Shown here: one piece after another, positions 24,648 to 32,856 of the stretch
Layout of the letters: each line of letters opens with the position of its first letter
Position numbering within the stretch: position 1 is the first letter of the stretch
Assembly (NCBI RefSeq): GCF_007856155.1
Contig: NZ_CP042266.1
Span: 5,332,001-5,396,000, forward strand
Source: Streptomyces qinzhouensis
Lineage (GTDB): Bacteria > Actinomycetota > Actinomycetes > Streptomycetales > Streptomycetaceae
Length of the DNA stretch: 64,000 nt
Direction: 5' to 3'
Made by a program: the position numbers and the translations under genes
Notes under the pieces: generated by a model
What the model was told of the DNA's origin: nothing
The model's input: only the letters and a program-made list of their open reading frames with translations
Databases searched by the model: none

Positions 24648-25708
24648 GCTTTCTCCATACGGTCGAAGGTGGTACGGCGCAGCACCAGCAGCCCGGTGCA
24701 GAGCGCGGCGGCGGCGGCCCAGCCCAGTTGGGCCGTGGCGCCGGAGAGCAGCTGGGCCGGCAGGGCGCCGAACCCCACGGGGGAGGTGACGGCGGCCGGG
24801 AACAGGGCGACGGCGAGCCAGCCGCCCGTCAGCGCGGCGGCGGCGGTCCGCAGACCGGTCCAGGTGCCGAGCGCGAGGGCCCCGGCGGTGAGCGCCAGCG
24901 CGGGCAGCAGCCAGGCCGCGGCACCGGGCGCGCCGCCGCCCGCGGGCAGCAGCGCGCCCGCCGCCGTCAGCAGGGTCAGGCTCAGGGCGAGGACCGCGGC
25001 GGAACGGGTCAGCAGCAGACGCAGCCCGCCGGAGGGCGTGGCGGCGGCGATCTCGTGCAGGGGGTCGGCGTGCCGCCCGTAGGAGAGCGCGACCCCGGCG
25101 GGCGGCAGGGCGGGCGCGAGGGCGAGCAGCAGCGGGCGGGCGGCCTCGGATCCGATGCCGTACGAGAGCGCGAAGGCGCCCCCGATCACGGCGGCCAGGG
25201 CCCCGAGCCAACCGCGGCTCAGCGCGGGCCCGACCGCCCGGAGCAGTCCGGTCCGGAGCGGCCCGGTCCGGATCACCTCGGGGGCCCGGCCGTGGTGGGC
25301 GGTTCTCGCGGGCCGGTCGCGGGCGCTGAGCCGCCCGAGGTTCACGGCGGGCCGGGACCGTGCGCCGCCGGCTGCGGGTACGGCTCCGAGGACGGCCGCG
25401 CGGACATCCGCGACGACGGCGCCCGCCGCCGTCTCCCGGACGGCGGCCGACACCACGGCGGCGCAGGGGCCGCAGTTCTCGAGGTGCTTCTCCAGCGACC
25501 AGGCGTCGGGTTCGCGAACGGTTCCGTCGGCGTAGGCGGCGGCGAGCGTCCCGCTGATGTGCCAGCCGCCCCGGGCGGCGGTGCCCGGGTTCCCCGGCCG
25601 GCCGCTGCCGGCGGCCGCCGCGCCGTGGCGCGAGCTGTCGTGCGTGCTGTTGTGTGTGCCGGGGCGGGGGGGCCCGTCCCCGGGCGGCCGCGGAGTTCCG
25701 TCGTTCAT
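24644..25708 (-). CDS. zinc-finger (anti-sigma-like) multi-pass membrane protein
   Basis: A 354-residue protein. Residues 47-85 carry a ZAS-like zinc finger HLENCGPC (His75, Cys79, Cys82) preceded by YADGTVREPDAWSLEKH, as in anti-sigma factors. Residues ~175-350 contain about six membrane helices (LGALAAVIGGAFALSYG, AVLALSLTLLTAAGALL, LLPALALTAGALALG). It is coupled by a 4-bp overlap to the sigma-factor gene upstream and by another to the ABC ATPase downstream. This suggests a sigma / anti-sigma pair in which the anti-sigma factor is also a transporter membrane subunit. Confidence 0.8.
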   Translation of the reverse strand: MNDGTPRPPGDGPPRPGTHNSTHDSSRHGAAAAGSGRPGNPGTAARGGWHISGTLAAAYADGTVREPDAWSLEKHLENCGPCAAVVSAAVRETAAGAVVADVRAAVLGAVPAAGGARSRPAVNLGRLSARDRPARTAHHGRAPEVIRTGPLRTGLLRAVGPALSRGWLGALAAVIGGAFALSYGIGSEAARPLLLALAPALPPAGVALSYGRHADPLHEIAAATPSGGLRLLLTRSAAVLALSLTLLTAAGALLPAGGGAPGAAAWLLPALALTAGALALGTWTGLRTAAAALTGGWLAVALFPAAVTSPVGFGALPAQLLSGATAQLGWAAAAALCTGLLVLRRTTFDRMEKA

Positions 25709-26316
25709 GCCGTGCCTCCCAGGGGATGCGGGTCGGGGGCGAGGTGTTCCAGCGCGGCGCGCAGTTCCGCCCGGGCCCGGCGCGCCCGGGTTTTGACCGT
25801 GCCCTCCGGGATACCGAGCAGCCGGGCCGCCTCACGCGTCGTCAGCCCGTCGATGACGGTGGCCCGCAGCACCGCCCGCAGTTCGGGCGAGATACGGTCC
25901 AGCGCGGCGCCCACGTCCCCGTACTCGAGACCGGACAGCACCCGGTCCTCGGCGGACGGCACGGCAGGGGGCGGTGGTACGGGGGCGGCCGCCGGGCGCT
26001 CCGCCCGGGCCCGGGCCCGGCCCGCGTCCACCAGCCGCCGGGCGGCGATCACCCACAGCCAGCCGCCCGCCTCGCCGCCGCGGTGGGAAGCCGCGGAGCG
26101 CCAGACGGTGACGAAGGTGTCCTGGAGGACTTCGCGTACGGTCTCCGGATCCGGGCAGCGGCGGGTCAGCCGGGCGTGCAGCCAGCCGGCGTGCCGGTCG
26201 TAGAGCGCGGCGAGCGCGTCGGCGTCGCCGCGGGCGACCGCACGCAGCAGCGCCGCGTCGTCGGGTTCCGGCCCGACGCCCTCCTGCTCGCAGCCCCTGG
26301 GGCGTATCAGTCTCAC
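25705..26316 (-). CDS. ECF-type RNA polymerase sigma factor
   Basis: 203 residues. Region 2 has ALYDRHAGWLHARLTRRC and DTFVTVWRSA; region 4 contains LRATVIDGLTTREAARLLGIPEGTVKTRARRARAEL with the helix-turn-helix. A Pro/Ala-rich linker separates them. Starts with GTG at 26316. First gene of an operon whose next product is a zinc-finger membrane protein, the standard arrangement for ECF sigma and its anti-sigma; it probably autoregulates this operon (inference). Confidence 0.92.
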   Translation of the reverse strand: MRLIRPRGCEQEGVGPEPDDAALLRAVARGDADALAALYDRHAGWLHARLTRRCPDPETVREVLQDTFVTVWRSAASHRGGEAGGWLWVIAARRLVDAGRARARAERPAAAPVPPPPAVPSAEDRVLSGLEYGDVGAALDRISPELRAVLRATVIDGLTTREAARLLGIPEGTVKTRARRARAELRAALEHLAPDPHPLGGTA

Positions 26317-26383
26317 GTCCGGTCTATCGCGCGCCGGGTGCCATTCGGTTCACGCCCCCTCGGGAACACCGGCGACCGGCGCG

Positions 26384-26887
26384 TCAGGCGATCCACATCA
26401 GCAGGGCATGACCGCGCAGCGCCGTATTGCGGACATAGGCGGCGAGCGGCCGGACACAGGCCGTCACCAGGCCCAGGGAGTACTCGTCCGTCCATTGGGA
26501 GACCGGATAGACCTCGGCCGCCACGAGATCCGCGGCGGTCACCCCCGCCACCAGCGCCCCGGGGCTCAGCCCGGCGAAGGCGTCGGCCGCGGCGCGGACC
26601 CGCTCGGGCGGAAGGAAGCGCGGCGGTCCGTACCCCCACTCCGCCGTGCCCGGTATCTCCTCCTCGCCGTGGACGACGTCGACGGGGAACCCATGGCGGC
26701 GCAGCAGGAAGTCGAGACCGTGCCAGGCCGTGTACGTGTGGTGGCTCCGCGCGGTCGACGGCAGGTGCTCGCTGTCGGACTCGGCCGCCAGCAGCTCTTC
26801 CGCGTACTCCTCGGCCCAGTCGGGTTCGCGGAGCGCCCGGGTCAGCTCGGCGGGGGTGAAACGGAGATGGACGCCGCTCATGCTCAT
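26384..26887 (-). CDS. DUF1877 family protein
   Basis: A 167-residue cytoplasmic protein of the DUF1877 type: MSGVHLRFTPAELTRAL at the start, AWHGLDFLLRR, WGYGPPRFLPPERVRAAADA, WTDEYSLGLV, and VTACVRPLAAYV toward the end. Two nearby ATGs (26887 and 26881) are possible; neither has a strong ribosome site. It diverges from lon with a shared 190-bp region. Function unknown. Confidence 0.8.
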   Translation of the reverse strand: MSMSGVHLRFTPAELTRALREPDWAEEYAEELLAAESDSEHLPSTARSHHTYTAWHGLDFLLRRHGFPVDVVHGEEEIPGTAEWGYGPPRFLPPERVRAAADAFAGLSPGALVAGVTAADLVAAEVYPVSQWTDEYSLGLVTACVRPLAAYVRNTALRGHALLMWIA

Positions 26888-27033
26888 ACCGGGAGGGTAG
26901 GACGGGGCACCGACAGCGCCCGCGGCCCGGCCCAGCCGGCCGCCCGGTCCGCGGGGAAGCGCCGCGATCAGCCCGTATCGACTGGTTCGCTCACAGTGAA
27001 CATCGCCCGGGGAACAATGACGGCCGCCCAAGC

Positions 27034-27054
27034 ATTGAGTCGATACAGCTCAAG
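27034..27054 (+). promoter_or_regulatory. HAIR-like HspR operator upstream of lon
   Basis: ATTGAGT-CGATACA-GCTCAAG matches the actinobacterial HspR inverted repeat CTTGAGT-N7-ACTCAAG at 12 of 14 arm positions, 21 bp before the lon start. HspR control of lon is known in Streptomyces; its operation here is inference from this site. Outer arms AGTGAAC (26996) and GTTCACT (27054) also form an inverted repeat. Confidence 0.7.
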
Positions 27055-27075
27055 TTCACTGCCAAAGGGGAGATC

Positions 27076-29490
27076 ATGGCTGCTGAGTCCGGCACGTTCA
27101 CACCGTTCACCCTGCCCGTGCTGCCGCTCGACGACGAGGTCGTGCTGCCCGGCATGGTGGTGCCGCTCGACCTCACCGATACCGAAGTACGGGCCGCGGT
27201 GGAGGCCGCACAGGCCGCCGCCCGGTCATCAGGCGGCAGCAAGCCCGAGGTGCTGCTTGTTCCCCGGGTCGACGGGCACTACGCGGCGACCGGTGTGCTC
27301 GGGACCGTCGAGCAGGTGGGGCGGCTCTCCGACGGCGACCCCGGTGCGCTGATCAAGGGGCAGCACCGGGTGCGGATCGGCGCGGGGACGACCGGGCCCG
27401 GGGCCGCGCTCTGGGTGGAGGGCACCTCGGTCGACGAATCGCTGCCCGATCCGCTGCCGGGGCAGGTGCTGGAGCTGGCCAAGGAGTACAAGGCCCTGGT
27501 CACCGACTGGCTGAAGAAGCGCGGCGCCTGGCAGGTCGTCGACCGGGTGCAGCAGATCGACGACATCGCGCAGCTGGCCGACAACGCCGGGTACTCGCCG
27601 TTCCTCTCCGTCGCCCAGAAGATCGAACTGCTCGACACCGCCGACCCGGTCGCCCGGCTGCGGCTCGCCACCGAGCAGGTGCGCGACCACCTCGCCGAGC
27701 AGGACGTCGCCGAGTCCATCGCCAAGGACGTCCAGGAGGGCGTCGACAAGCAGCAGCGCGAATTCCTGCTCCGCCGGCAGCTCGACGCCGTCCGCAAGGA
27801 GCTGCGTGAGCTCAACGACGAGAAGGAGGGCGAGGAGTCCGACGACTACCGCGCCCGGGTCGAGGCCGCCGAGCTGCCGGAGAAGGTGCGCGAGGCCGCC
27901 CTCAAGGAGGTCGACAAGCTGGAGCGGGCCAGCGACCAGAGCCCCGAGGGCTCCTGGATCCGGACCTGGCTCGACACCGTCCTGGAACTGCCGTGGAACG
28001 AGCGGACCGAGGACGCGTACGACATTCAGGGCGCCCGGTCCGTGCTGGACGCCGAGCACTCCGGTCTGGCCGACGTCAAGGAGCGGATCACCGAATATCT
28101 GGCGGTACGCAAGCGGCGCGCCGACCGCGGCCTCGGGGTCGTCGGCGGGCGGCGCGGCGGTGCGGTGCTCGCACTCGTCGGCCCGCCCGGGGTGGGAAAG
28201 ACGTCCATCGCCGAATCGGTGGCCCATGCGATGGGCCGTAAGTTCGTACGGGTCGCCCTCGGCGGCGTCCGGGACGAGGCCGAGATCCGGGGCCACCGGC
28301 GGACCTATGTCGGCGCCCTGCCCGGCCGGATCGTCCGGGCGGTCAAGGAGGCCGGGTCCATGAACCCCGTCGTTCTCCTCGACGAGATCGACAAGGTCGG
28401 CTCCGATTTCCGCGGCGACCCGGCCGCGGCGCTCCTTGAAGTGCTCGACCCCGCGCAGAACCACACCTTCCGCGACCACTATCTGGAGGTCGAACTCGAC
28501 CTCAGCGATGTGGTCTTCCTGGCCACGGCGAATGTCCTGGAGGCGATCCCTGAGGCGCTGCTGGACCGGATGGAGCTGGTCCGGCTCGACGGCTACACCG
28601 AGGACGAGAAGATCGTCATCGCCCGGGACCATCTGCTGCCGCGCCAGCTGGAGCGGGCGGGCCTGGAGCCGGACGAGGTCGTCGTCGACGAGGCGGCGCT
28701 GCGGAAGCTGGCGGGCGAGTACACCCGGGAGGCGGGCGTAAGGAATCTGGAGCGGTCGGTCGCCCGGCTGCTGCGGAAGGTCGCCGCACAGCACGAACTG
28801 GGCGAGCGCGAACTGCCTTACACCGTGGGCCCGGACGAACTGCGCGGGCTGCTCGGCCGGCCGCACCATGTGCCCGAGTCCGCCCAGGACCCGGCCGAGC
28901 GGCGGACCGCCGTGCCCGGGGTCGCGACCGGCCTCGCGGTCACCGGCGCGGGCGGCGACGTCCTCTATGTGGAGGCCTCGCTCGCCGATCCGGAGACCGG
29001 TGCCGCCGGGCTGACGCTCACCGGCCAGCTGGGCGATGTGATGAAGGAGTCCGCGCAGATCGCGCTCTCCTACCTGCGGTCGCACGGAGCCGAGACGGAG
29101 CTGCCCGTCGCGGATCTCAAGGAGCGCGGGATCCATATCCACTTCCCGGCGGGCGCGGTGCCCAAGGACGGGCCGAGCGCGGGTATCACGATGACCACGG
29201 CGCTGGCGTCGCTGCTGTCCGGGCGGCTGGTGCGGACGGATGTCGCGATGACCGGCGAGGTGTCCCTGACGGGACGGGTGCTGCCGATCGGCGGTGTCAA
29301 GCAGAAGCTGCTGGCGGCGCACCGGGCCGGGGTCACCACGGTGATCATCCCCAAGCGGAACGAGCCGGACCTGGACGATGTGCCCGCGGAGATCCTGGAC
29401 ACGCTGGACGTCCACGCGGTGACCGACGTCCGCCAGGTGCTCGCCCTGGCCCTCGCCCCGGCGTCGGTCCCGATCCCCGCCGCGGCGTAA
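27076..29490 (+). CDS. lon: ATP-dependent protease Lon
   Basis: 804 residues, the usual Lon length. N-terminal substrate-binding LON domain (7-200; LPVLPLDDEVVLPGMVVPL), coiled coil (QQREFLLRRQLDAVRKEL), AAA+ module with Walker A GPPGVGKTS and Walker B VVLLDEIDK, and the Lon protease domain with catalytic Ser701 in KDGPSAG and Lys744 in GGVKQKLLAA. It degrades misfolded and specific regulatory proteins in the cytoplasm and is a heat-shock gene. The ATG is preceded by GGGGAG at 7 nt. The HAIR-like site 22 bp upstream predicts HspR repression. Some streptomycetes carry a Lon of this kind alongside Clp proteases. Confidence 0.97.
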   Translation: MAAESGTFTPFTLPVLPLDDEVVLPGMVVPLDLTDTEVRAAVEAAQAAARSSGGSKPEVLLVPRVDGHYAATGVLGTVEQVGRLSDGDPGALIKGQHRVRIGAGTTGPGAALWVEGTSVDESLPDPLPGQVLELAKEYKALVTDWLKKRGAWQVVDRVQQIDDIAQLADNAGYSPFLSVAQKIELLDTADPVARLRLATEQVRDHLAEQDVAESIAKDVQEGVDKQQREFLLRRQLDAVRKELRELNDEKEGEESDDYRARVEAAELPEKVREAALKEVDKLERASDQSPEGSWIRTWLDTVLELPWNERTEDAYDIQGARSVLDAEHSGLADVKERITEYLAVRKRRADRGLGVVGGRRGGAVLALVGPPGVGKTSIAESVAHAMGRKFVRVALGGVRDEAEIRGHRRTYVGALPGRIVRAVKEAGSMNPVVLLDEIDKVGSDFRGDPAAALLEVLDPAQNHTFRDHYLEVELDLSDVVFLATANVLEAIPEALLDRMELVRLDGYTEDEKIVIARDHLLPRQLERAGLEPDEVVVDEAALRKLAGEYTREAGVRNLERSVARLLRKVAAQHELGERELPYTVGPDELRGLLGRPHHVPESAQDPAERRTAVPGVATGLAVTGAGGDVLYVEASLADPETGAAGLTLTGQLGDVMKESAQIALSYLRSHGAETELPVADLKERGIHIHFPAGAVPKDGPSAGITMTTALASLLSGRLVRTDVAMTGEVSLTGRVLPIGGVKQKLLAAHRAGVTTVIIPKRNEPDLDDVPAEILDTLDVHAVTDVRQVLALALAPASVPIPAAA

Positions 29491-29654
29491 CCCCTCCGGG
29501 GCGGGTCCTGGCCGTGGCCGTGGCCTCGCCCGGCCGGGCGGGGGCCGTTTCCCGGGCCGCGGCTACCCTCGCGGGTGCGCCGCGCCCCGGGGCCCGCCCG
29601 GCCCGGCCCGGCGGGGGCCTTTGCCCGGCCGCCGACCGGATGTCGCGCACTTCC

Positions 29655-30035
29655 GCCCCCTACGCCTGGCTGCGTGGGGGACCCCCAGCGCCGCAGGTGG
29701 CTTCCCGCGGAGCACGGGACGCGCCCGGCCGGACGGGGGCGGTTTGCCGGCCGCGGACCGTGGACGCTTCTCGCGCAGTTCCGCCCCCTATGCCTTCGGC
29801 ATGGGGGGACCCCCAGCGCCCAGGTCTCTTCCCCCGGAGCACGGGACGCGCCCAGCCCCGCGAGGGCTGTGTCCCGGCCGCGGACCGTGGACGCTTCTCG
29901 CGCAGTTCCGCCCCCTATGCCTTCGGCATGGGGGGACCCCCAGCGCCCAGGCCCTCATCGCGGACAACGCCCAGCCCACCCGAGCCTGTCATCCGGCCGC
30001 GGACCGGATGTGGCTTGTCGCGCAGTTCCCCGCGC
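29655..30035 (+). repeat. second array of the ~128-bp repeat
   Basis: Units begin at 29655, 29783 and 29910 (periods 128 and 127) with the same modules as the array at 13964-14347 but diverged middles (CCTGGCTGCG versus CTTCGGCATG hairpin arms). They fill most of the 763-bp gap between lon and the pentapeptide-repeat gene; no gene is supported there. Confidence 0.85.
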
Positions 30036-30127
30036 CCCTAGGTGACTTTCCCCAGTGCCCTGGTCAGGTGAGGTGCCTGCACAGTCAAGGGCGGGGAGAT
30101 CATGAAGGGGCGCGGGGAACTGCGCGA
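30018..30127. repeat. 110-bp element with perfect 22-bp inverted arms (locus B)
   Basis: The left arm (30018-30039) begins TCGCGCAGTTCCCCGCGC and the right arm (30106-30127) is its exact reverse complement over 22 bp. The 66-bp core (GGTGACTTTCCCCAGTGCCC to AGATCATGA) is the reverse-oriented counterpart of the core at locus A. With arms paired it would make a long hairpin; it may act as a bidirectional terminator or be a small mobile repeat. Confidence 0.75.
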
Positions 30128-30253
30128 AAAGCGTCCACGGTCCGCAGCCGGGAAACGGCCCCCGCCGGGCCCGGCGGGCAACCGCACCCCGGCGCCCGCG
30201 CGGGCAGCGCCGCGCCGGGCCCGGGAAGCGTGGGGATCCCGCACAATGGGCGG

Positions 30254-31108
30254 ATGCGCACGCCCACGCCCCCGGACAACCCGCCCCGCCCCGCCCCCGG
30301 GGCCCTCGGGCCGGACGCGCTGCGGGCCGACTGCGCGAGCTGCTTCGGGCTCTGCTGTGTCGCCCTGCCCTTCATCGCCTCCGCGGACTTCGCGCGGAAC
30401 AAGGCGGCGGGCGAGGCCTGCGGGAATCTCGCCCCGGACTTCCGGTGCGGAATCCACGCCCGGCTGCGGACCAGTGGATACCAGGGGTGCACGGTCTACG
30501 ACTGCTTCGGCGCCGGACAGCAGGTGTCGCAGGAGACCTTCGGCGGCAGCGACTGGCGGCAGGCCCCGGACACCGCCGGTGCCATGTTCGACGCGTTCCC
30601 CGTCGTACGGCATCTGCGCGAACTGCTCTGGTATCTCACCGACGCGCTCTCCCAGGAGGCGGCCCGCCCGCTCCACAAGAAGCTCCGGGCCCGGTTCGCG
30701 GAGGTCGAGGGACTGACCCGGCTCGACCCCGCCCGGCTGGCGGTACTGGATGTGACTGCCCACCGGGAGAAGGTCAACGCGCTGCTGCTGCGGACCAGTG
30801 AGCTGGTGCGGGCACCCGTGCGCGGCCGCAGGAAGGACCGGCGCGGCGCCGATCTGATGGGCGCCCGGCTGCGCGGCGCGGACCTGCGCGGGGTGAGCCT
30901 GCGGGGCGCGTATCTGATCGCCGCCGATCTCTCCGGCGCCGATCTGCGGCAGGCCGATCTCATCGGCGCGGACCTGCGGGACGCCGATCTGTCCGGCGCC
31001 GATCTGCGCGGCAGTCTCTTCCTCACCCGGACGCAGGTGAACGCGGCGCGGGGCGATACCGCGACCGGGCTCCCCCCGGCTCTCGACCGTCCGGCGCACT
31101 GGTCCTGA
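30254..31108 (+). CDS. pentapeptide-repeat protein with N-terminal Cys-rich (YkgJ-like) domain
   Basis: 284 residues. Residues ~25-90 contain CASCFGLCC followed by Cys in ACGNLAPDFRCG and GYQGCTVYDCFG, a Cys arrangement like the zinc/iron-chelating YkgJ family. Residues ~195-262 are at least ten pentapeptide repeats (A-D/N-L-x-G: ADLMGARLRGADLRG and so on), forming a right-handed beta-helix. Pentapeptide proteins in streptomycetes include gyrase-protecting and uncharacterised types; no claim is made between them. Start at ATG 30254 (MRTPTPPDNPP). No neighbour shares an operon. Confidence 0.8.
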   Translation: MRTPTPPDNPPRPAPGALGPDALRADCASCFGLCCVALPFIASADFARNKAAGEACGNLAPDFRCGIHARLRTSGYQGCTVYDCFGAGQQVSQETFGGSDWRQAPDTAGAMFDAFPVVRHLRELLWYLTDALSQEAARPLHKKLRARFAEVEGLTRLDPARLAVLDVTAHREKVNALLLRTSELVRAPVRGRRKDRRGADLMGARLRGADLRGVSLRGAYLIAADLSGADLRQADLIGADLRDADLSGADLRGSLFLTRTQVNAARGDTATGLPPALDRPAHWS

Positions 31109-31213
31109 CCCGGCGGACGCGCCGGACGTGCGACGGCGGCCGGGCTCTCGGGCCCGGGCGCGGCGGGTGACGACGTCCCCGCCGGGACGTGCGTGGTGCT
31201 ACGGCGGCGGATA

Positions 31214-32080
31214 CTAGCCGTTGGCCAGTGCCACGACCCGGTCGTAGGCCCCGTTGAATTTGTTGTGGTCACCGACGATCGGACCCGACGATGTGTACTG
31301 CCACATCGTCTGGAACTCCCAGCCGGCCGGCAGCTCGCCCGGAGTGGTGCTGTACCGGGCGATCCACAGCGGAGTGTTCGCGCCGAAGCCGCTGTAGTTG
31401 CCCGTGCACTGCTTCCACCAGCTCGTCGACGTGTAGATCACCGCGTTCCGTCCGGTCCGCGCCTTGTAGCGGGCGAGGAAGTCCCGGATCCAGGTGACCA
31501 TCTGGGATGTCGTCTTGCCGTAGCAGGCGGCGCCGTACGGGTTCCACTCGATGTCGAGGGCGCCGGGCAGGGTCTTGCCGTCGCGCGACCAGCCGCCGCC
31601 GTTGTCGACGAAGTAGTCCGCCTGGGCGGTCCCCGACGTGGTGTCGGGGGTCGCGAAGTGGTAGGCGCCGCGGACCATGCCGATGGTGTAGGAGCCGTTG
31701 TACTGCTGGGCGAAGTAGGGGTTCTTGTAGTAGGTACCCTCCGTCGCCTTCACATAGGACCAGCGCACTCCGCTGCTCCAGAGCGCGGACCAGTCGACGT
31801 TTCCCTGATGGCTGGAGACGTCGACGCCCTCGGTCTGGGCGGCCCGGGTCGGCACCGGCAGGCCGTCCTGCCCGTCGTGCCGGAGGACCCCCATGCCGAG
31901 GTACGCGGAGCCGCGCGGCGGCGGTTCGGTGTCGCCCGCCGGGGTGGGGGCGGCGGATGCGGGAAGTGCGGTGGCGGGGAGCAGGACGGCGAGGAGCGTG
32001 CCGGCCGCGGTGGTGCGGGAACGGCGGTATCTCTTCGGTTCGGGGTGGGGAACGGTCGTTCCGGATCTCTGCACGGACAT
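31214..32080 (-). CDS. secreted GH25 lysozyme (1,4-beta-N-acetylmuramidase)
   Basis: 288 residues. A twin-basic N-terminus and hydrophobic segment (TTAAGTLLAVLLPATALP) end at ASA-AP (43/44), a Sec-type signal peptide. The GH25 catalytic domain runs from ~85 to the end: GVDVSSHQGNVDW, FVKATEGT-type strand (SYVKATEGTYYKNP), and the catalytic ALDIEWN loop with its acidic pair. It cleaves peptidoglycan between MurNAc and GlcNAc outside the cell. No C-terminal binding repeats are present. Its expression region is shared with the divergent MarR gene. Confidence 0.93.
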   Translation of the reverse strand: MSVQRSGTTVPHPEPKRYRRSRTTAAGTLLAVLLPATALPASAAPTPAGDTEPPPRGSAYLGMGVLRHDGQDGLPVPTRAAQTEGVDVSSHQGNVDWSALWSSGVRWSYVKATEGTYYKNPYFAQQYNGSYTIGMVRGAYHFATPDTTSGTAQADYFVDNGGGWSRDGKTLPGALDIEWNPYGAACYGKTTSQMVTWIRDFLARYKARTGRNAVIYTSTSWWKQCTGNYSGFGANTPLWIARYSTTPGELPAGWEFQTMWQYTSSGPIVGDHNKFNGAYDRVVALANG

Positions 32081-32175
32081 AAGCGTGCCTCCGACGGACC
32101 TCGTGGGGGAGTCTGGGGATATGACGGCACATCACCACAATGGAGCAACATGGTGTGAACATGCCACGAATAACG

Positions 32176-32231
32176 CTACGCACGTAGACCGCGGCCATGG
32201 AAGGGGCCGAAGGTGATGCCGTTGGTCTACG
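32176..32231. promoter_or_regulatory. candidate operator half-sites between lysozyme and MarR genes
   Basis: CTACG-CA-CGTAG at 32176-32187 overlaps CGTAGACC (32183-32190), which is repeated inverted as GGTCTACG at 32224-32231. The cluster lies between two divergent genes and could bind the MarR-family protein encoded alongside; this is inference. Confidence 0.35.
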
Positions 32232-32315
32232 CCTGCGAAATACTGACCGAACTGCGGAGACGGTCGCCTTCGGCAGAAACTTTCAGGATTCGGAAAGCGT
32301 ACGAGGGGTGCTGAC

Positions 32316-32798
32316 GTGCACGGAAGCGGTACGGGGAGTGAAGCAGCCCCCAATGGTGCGAGTGGTGTGGACCAGGTTTTCCTCGCCCTGGAGCGGGAGT
32401 TGGCGGTCTTTCTGCGCCGCGCGCGGGCCCAGTCGGGGGAGATGGCGCGCGAGGTTCACCCCGGACTGGAGTCCTCGGCCTATGGGTTGCTGGTCCGGCT
32501 CGAGGACGCGGGAGCGCAGCGGGCCACCGACCTCGCCGCGTACTTCGGCGTCGGCAAGGCCACGATGAGCCGTCAGCTCCGGGCCCTTGAGGGCGTGGGT
32601 GTGGTGGTCCGCGAGCCCGATCCGGCGGACGGCCGGGCCTCACTCGTCCGGCTCACCGAAGAAGGGCTGGAGCGGTTCCGCCGAGTGAGGGACGCCCGCC
32701 GGGAGCGGTACGTCCGGAAGCTGGCGGGCTGGGACCGCGGCGAGATCGCCGAGCTGGGCCGGCTGCTGCGCCAGCTCAACGACCGGGCCGCGGACTGA
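32316..32798 (+). CDS. MarR-family transcriptional regulator
   Basis: 160 residues. The winged helix is well formed: LVRLEDAGAQRATDLAAYFGVG, then GKATMSRQLRALEGVGVV recognition region and wing DPADGRASLVRLTEEG. GTG start at 32316 with GAGGGG upstream. It diverges from the lysozyme gene and converges with the PP2C-like gene. MarR proteins usually bind small phenolic or oxidant ligands; the ligand is unknown. Targets could include itself and the lysozyme gene. Confidence 0.9.
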   Translation: MHGSGTGSEAAPNGASGVDQVFLALERELAVFLRRARAQSGEMAREVHPGLESSAYGLLVRLEDAGAQRATDLAAYFGVGKATMSRQLRALEGVGVVVREPDPADGRASLVRLTEEGLERFRRVRDARRERYVRKLAGWDRGEIAELGRLLRQLNDRAAD

Positions 32799-32816
32799 CG
32801 GATCTTCCGCCGGAGG

Positions 32817-32849
32817 AAGGGGGGCGGGGTGCGGCCCCGCCCGCCCCTT
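32817..32849. terminator. bidirectional hairpin between convergent genes
   Basis: AAGGGGGGCGGGG pairs with CCCCGCCCGCCCCTT (small bulge) around TGCGG, sitting between the MarR stop and the convergent PP2C-like stop. Confidence 0.6.
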
Positions 32850-32856
32850 CGGGGGG

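Noticed and set aside
29500..30250. Plus- and minus-strand ORFs within the 128-bp repeats
   Set aside because: They arise from repeat sequence, differ with every unit and carry no domain; the same happens at 13.9-14.5 kb.
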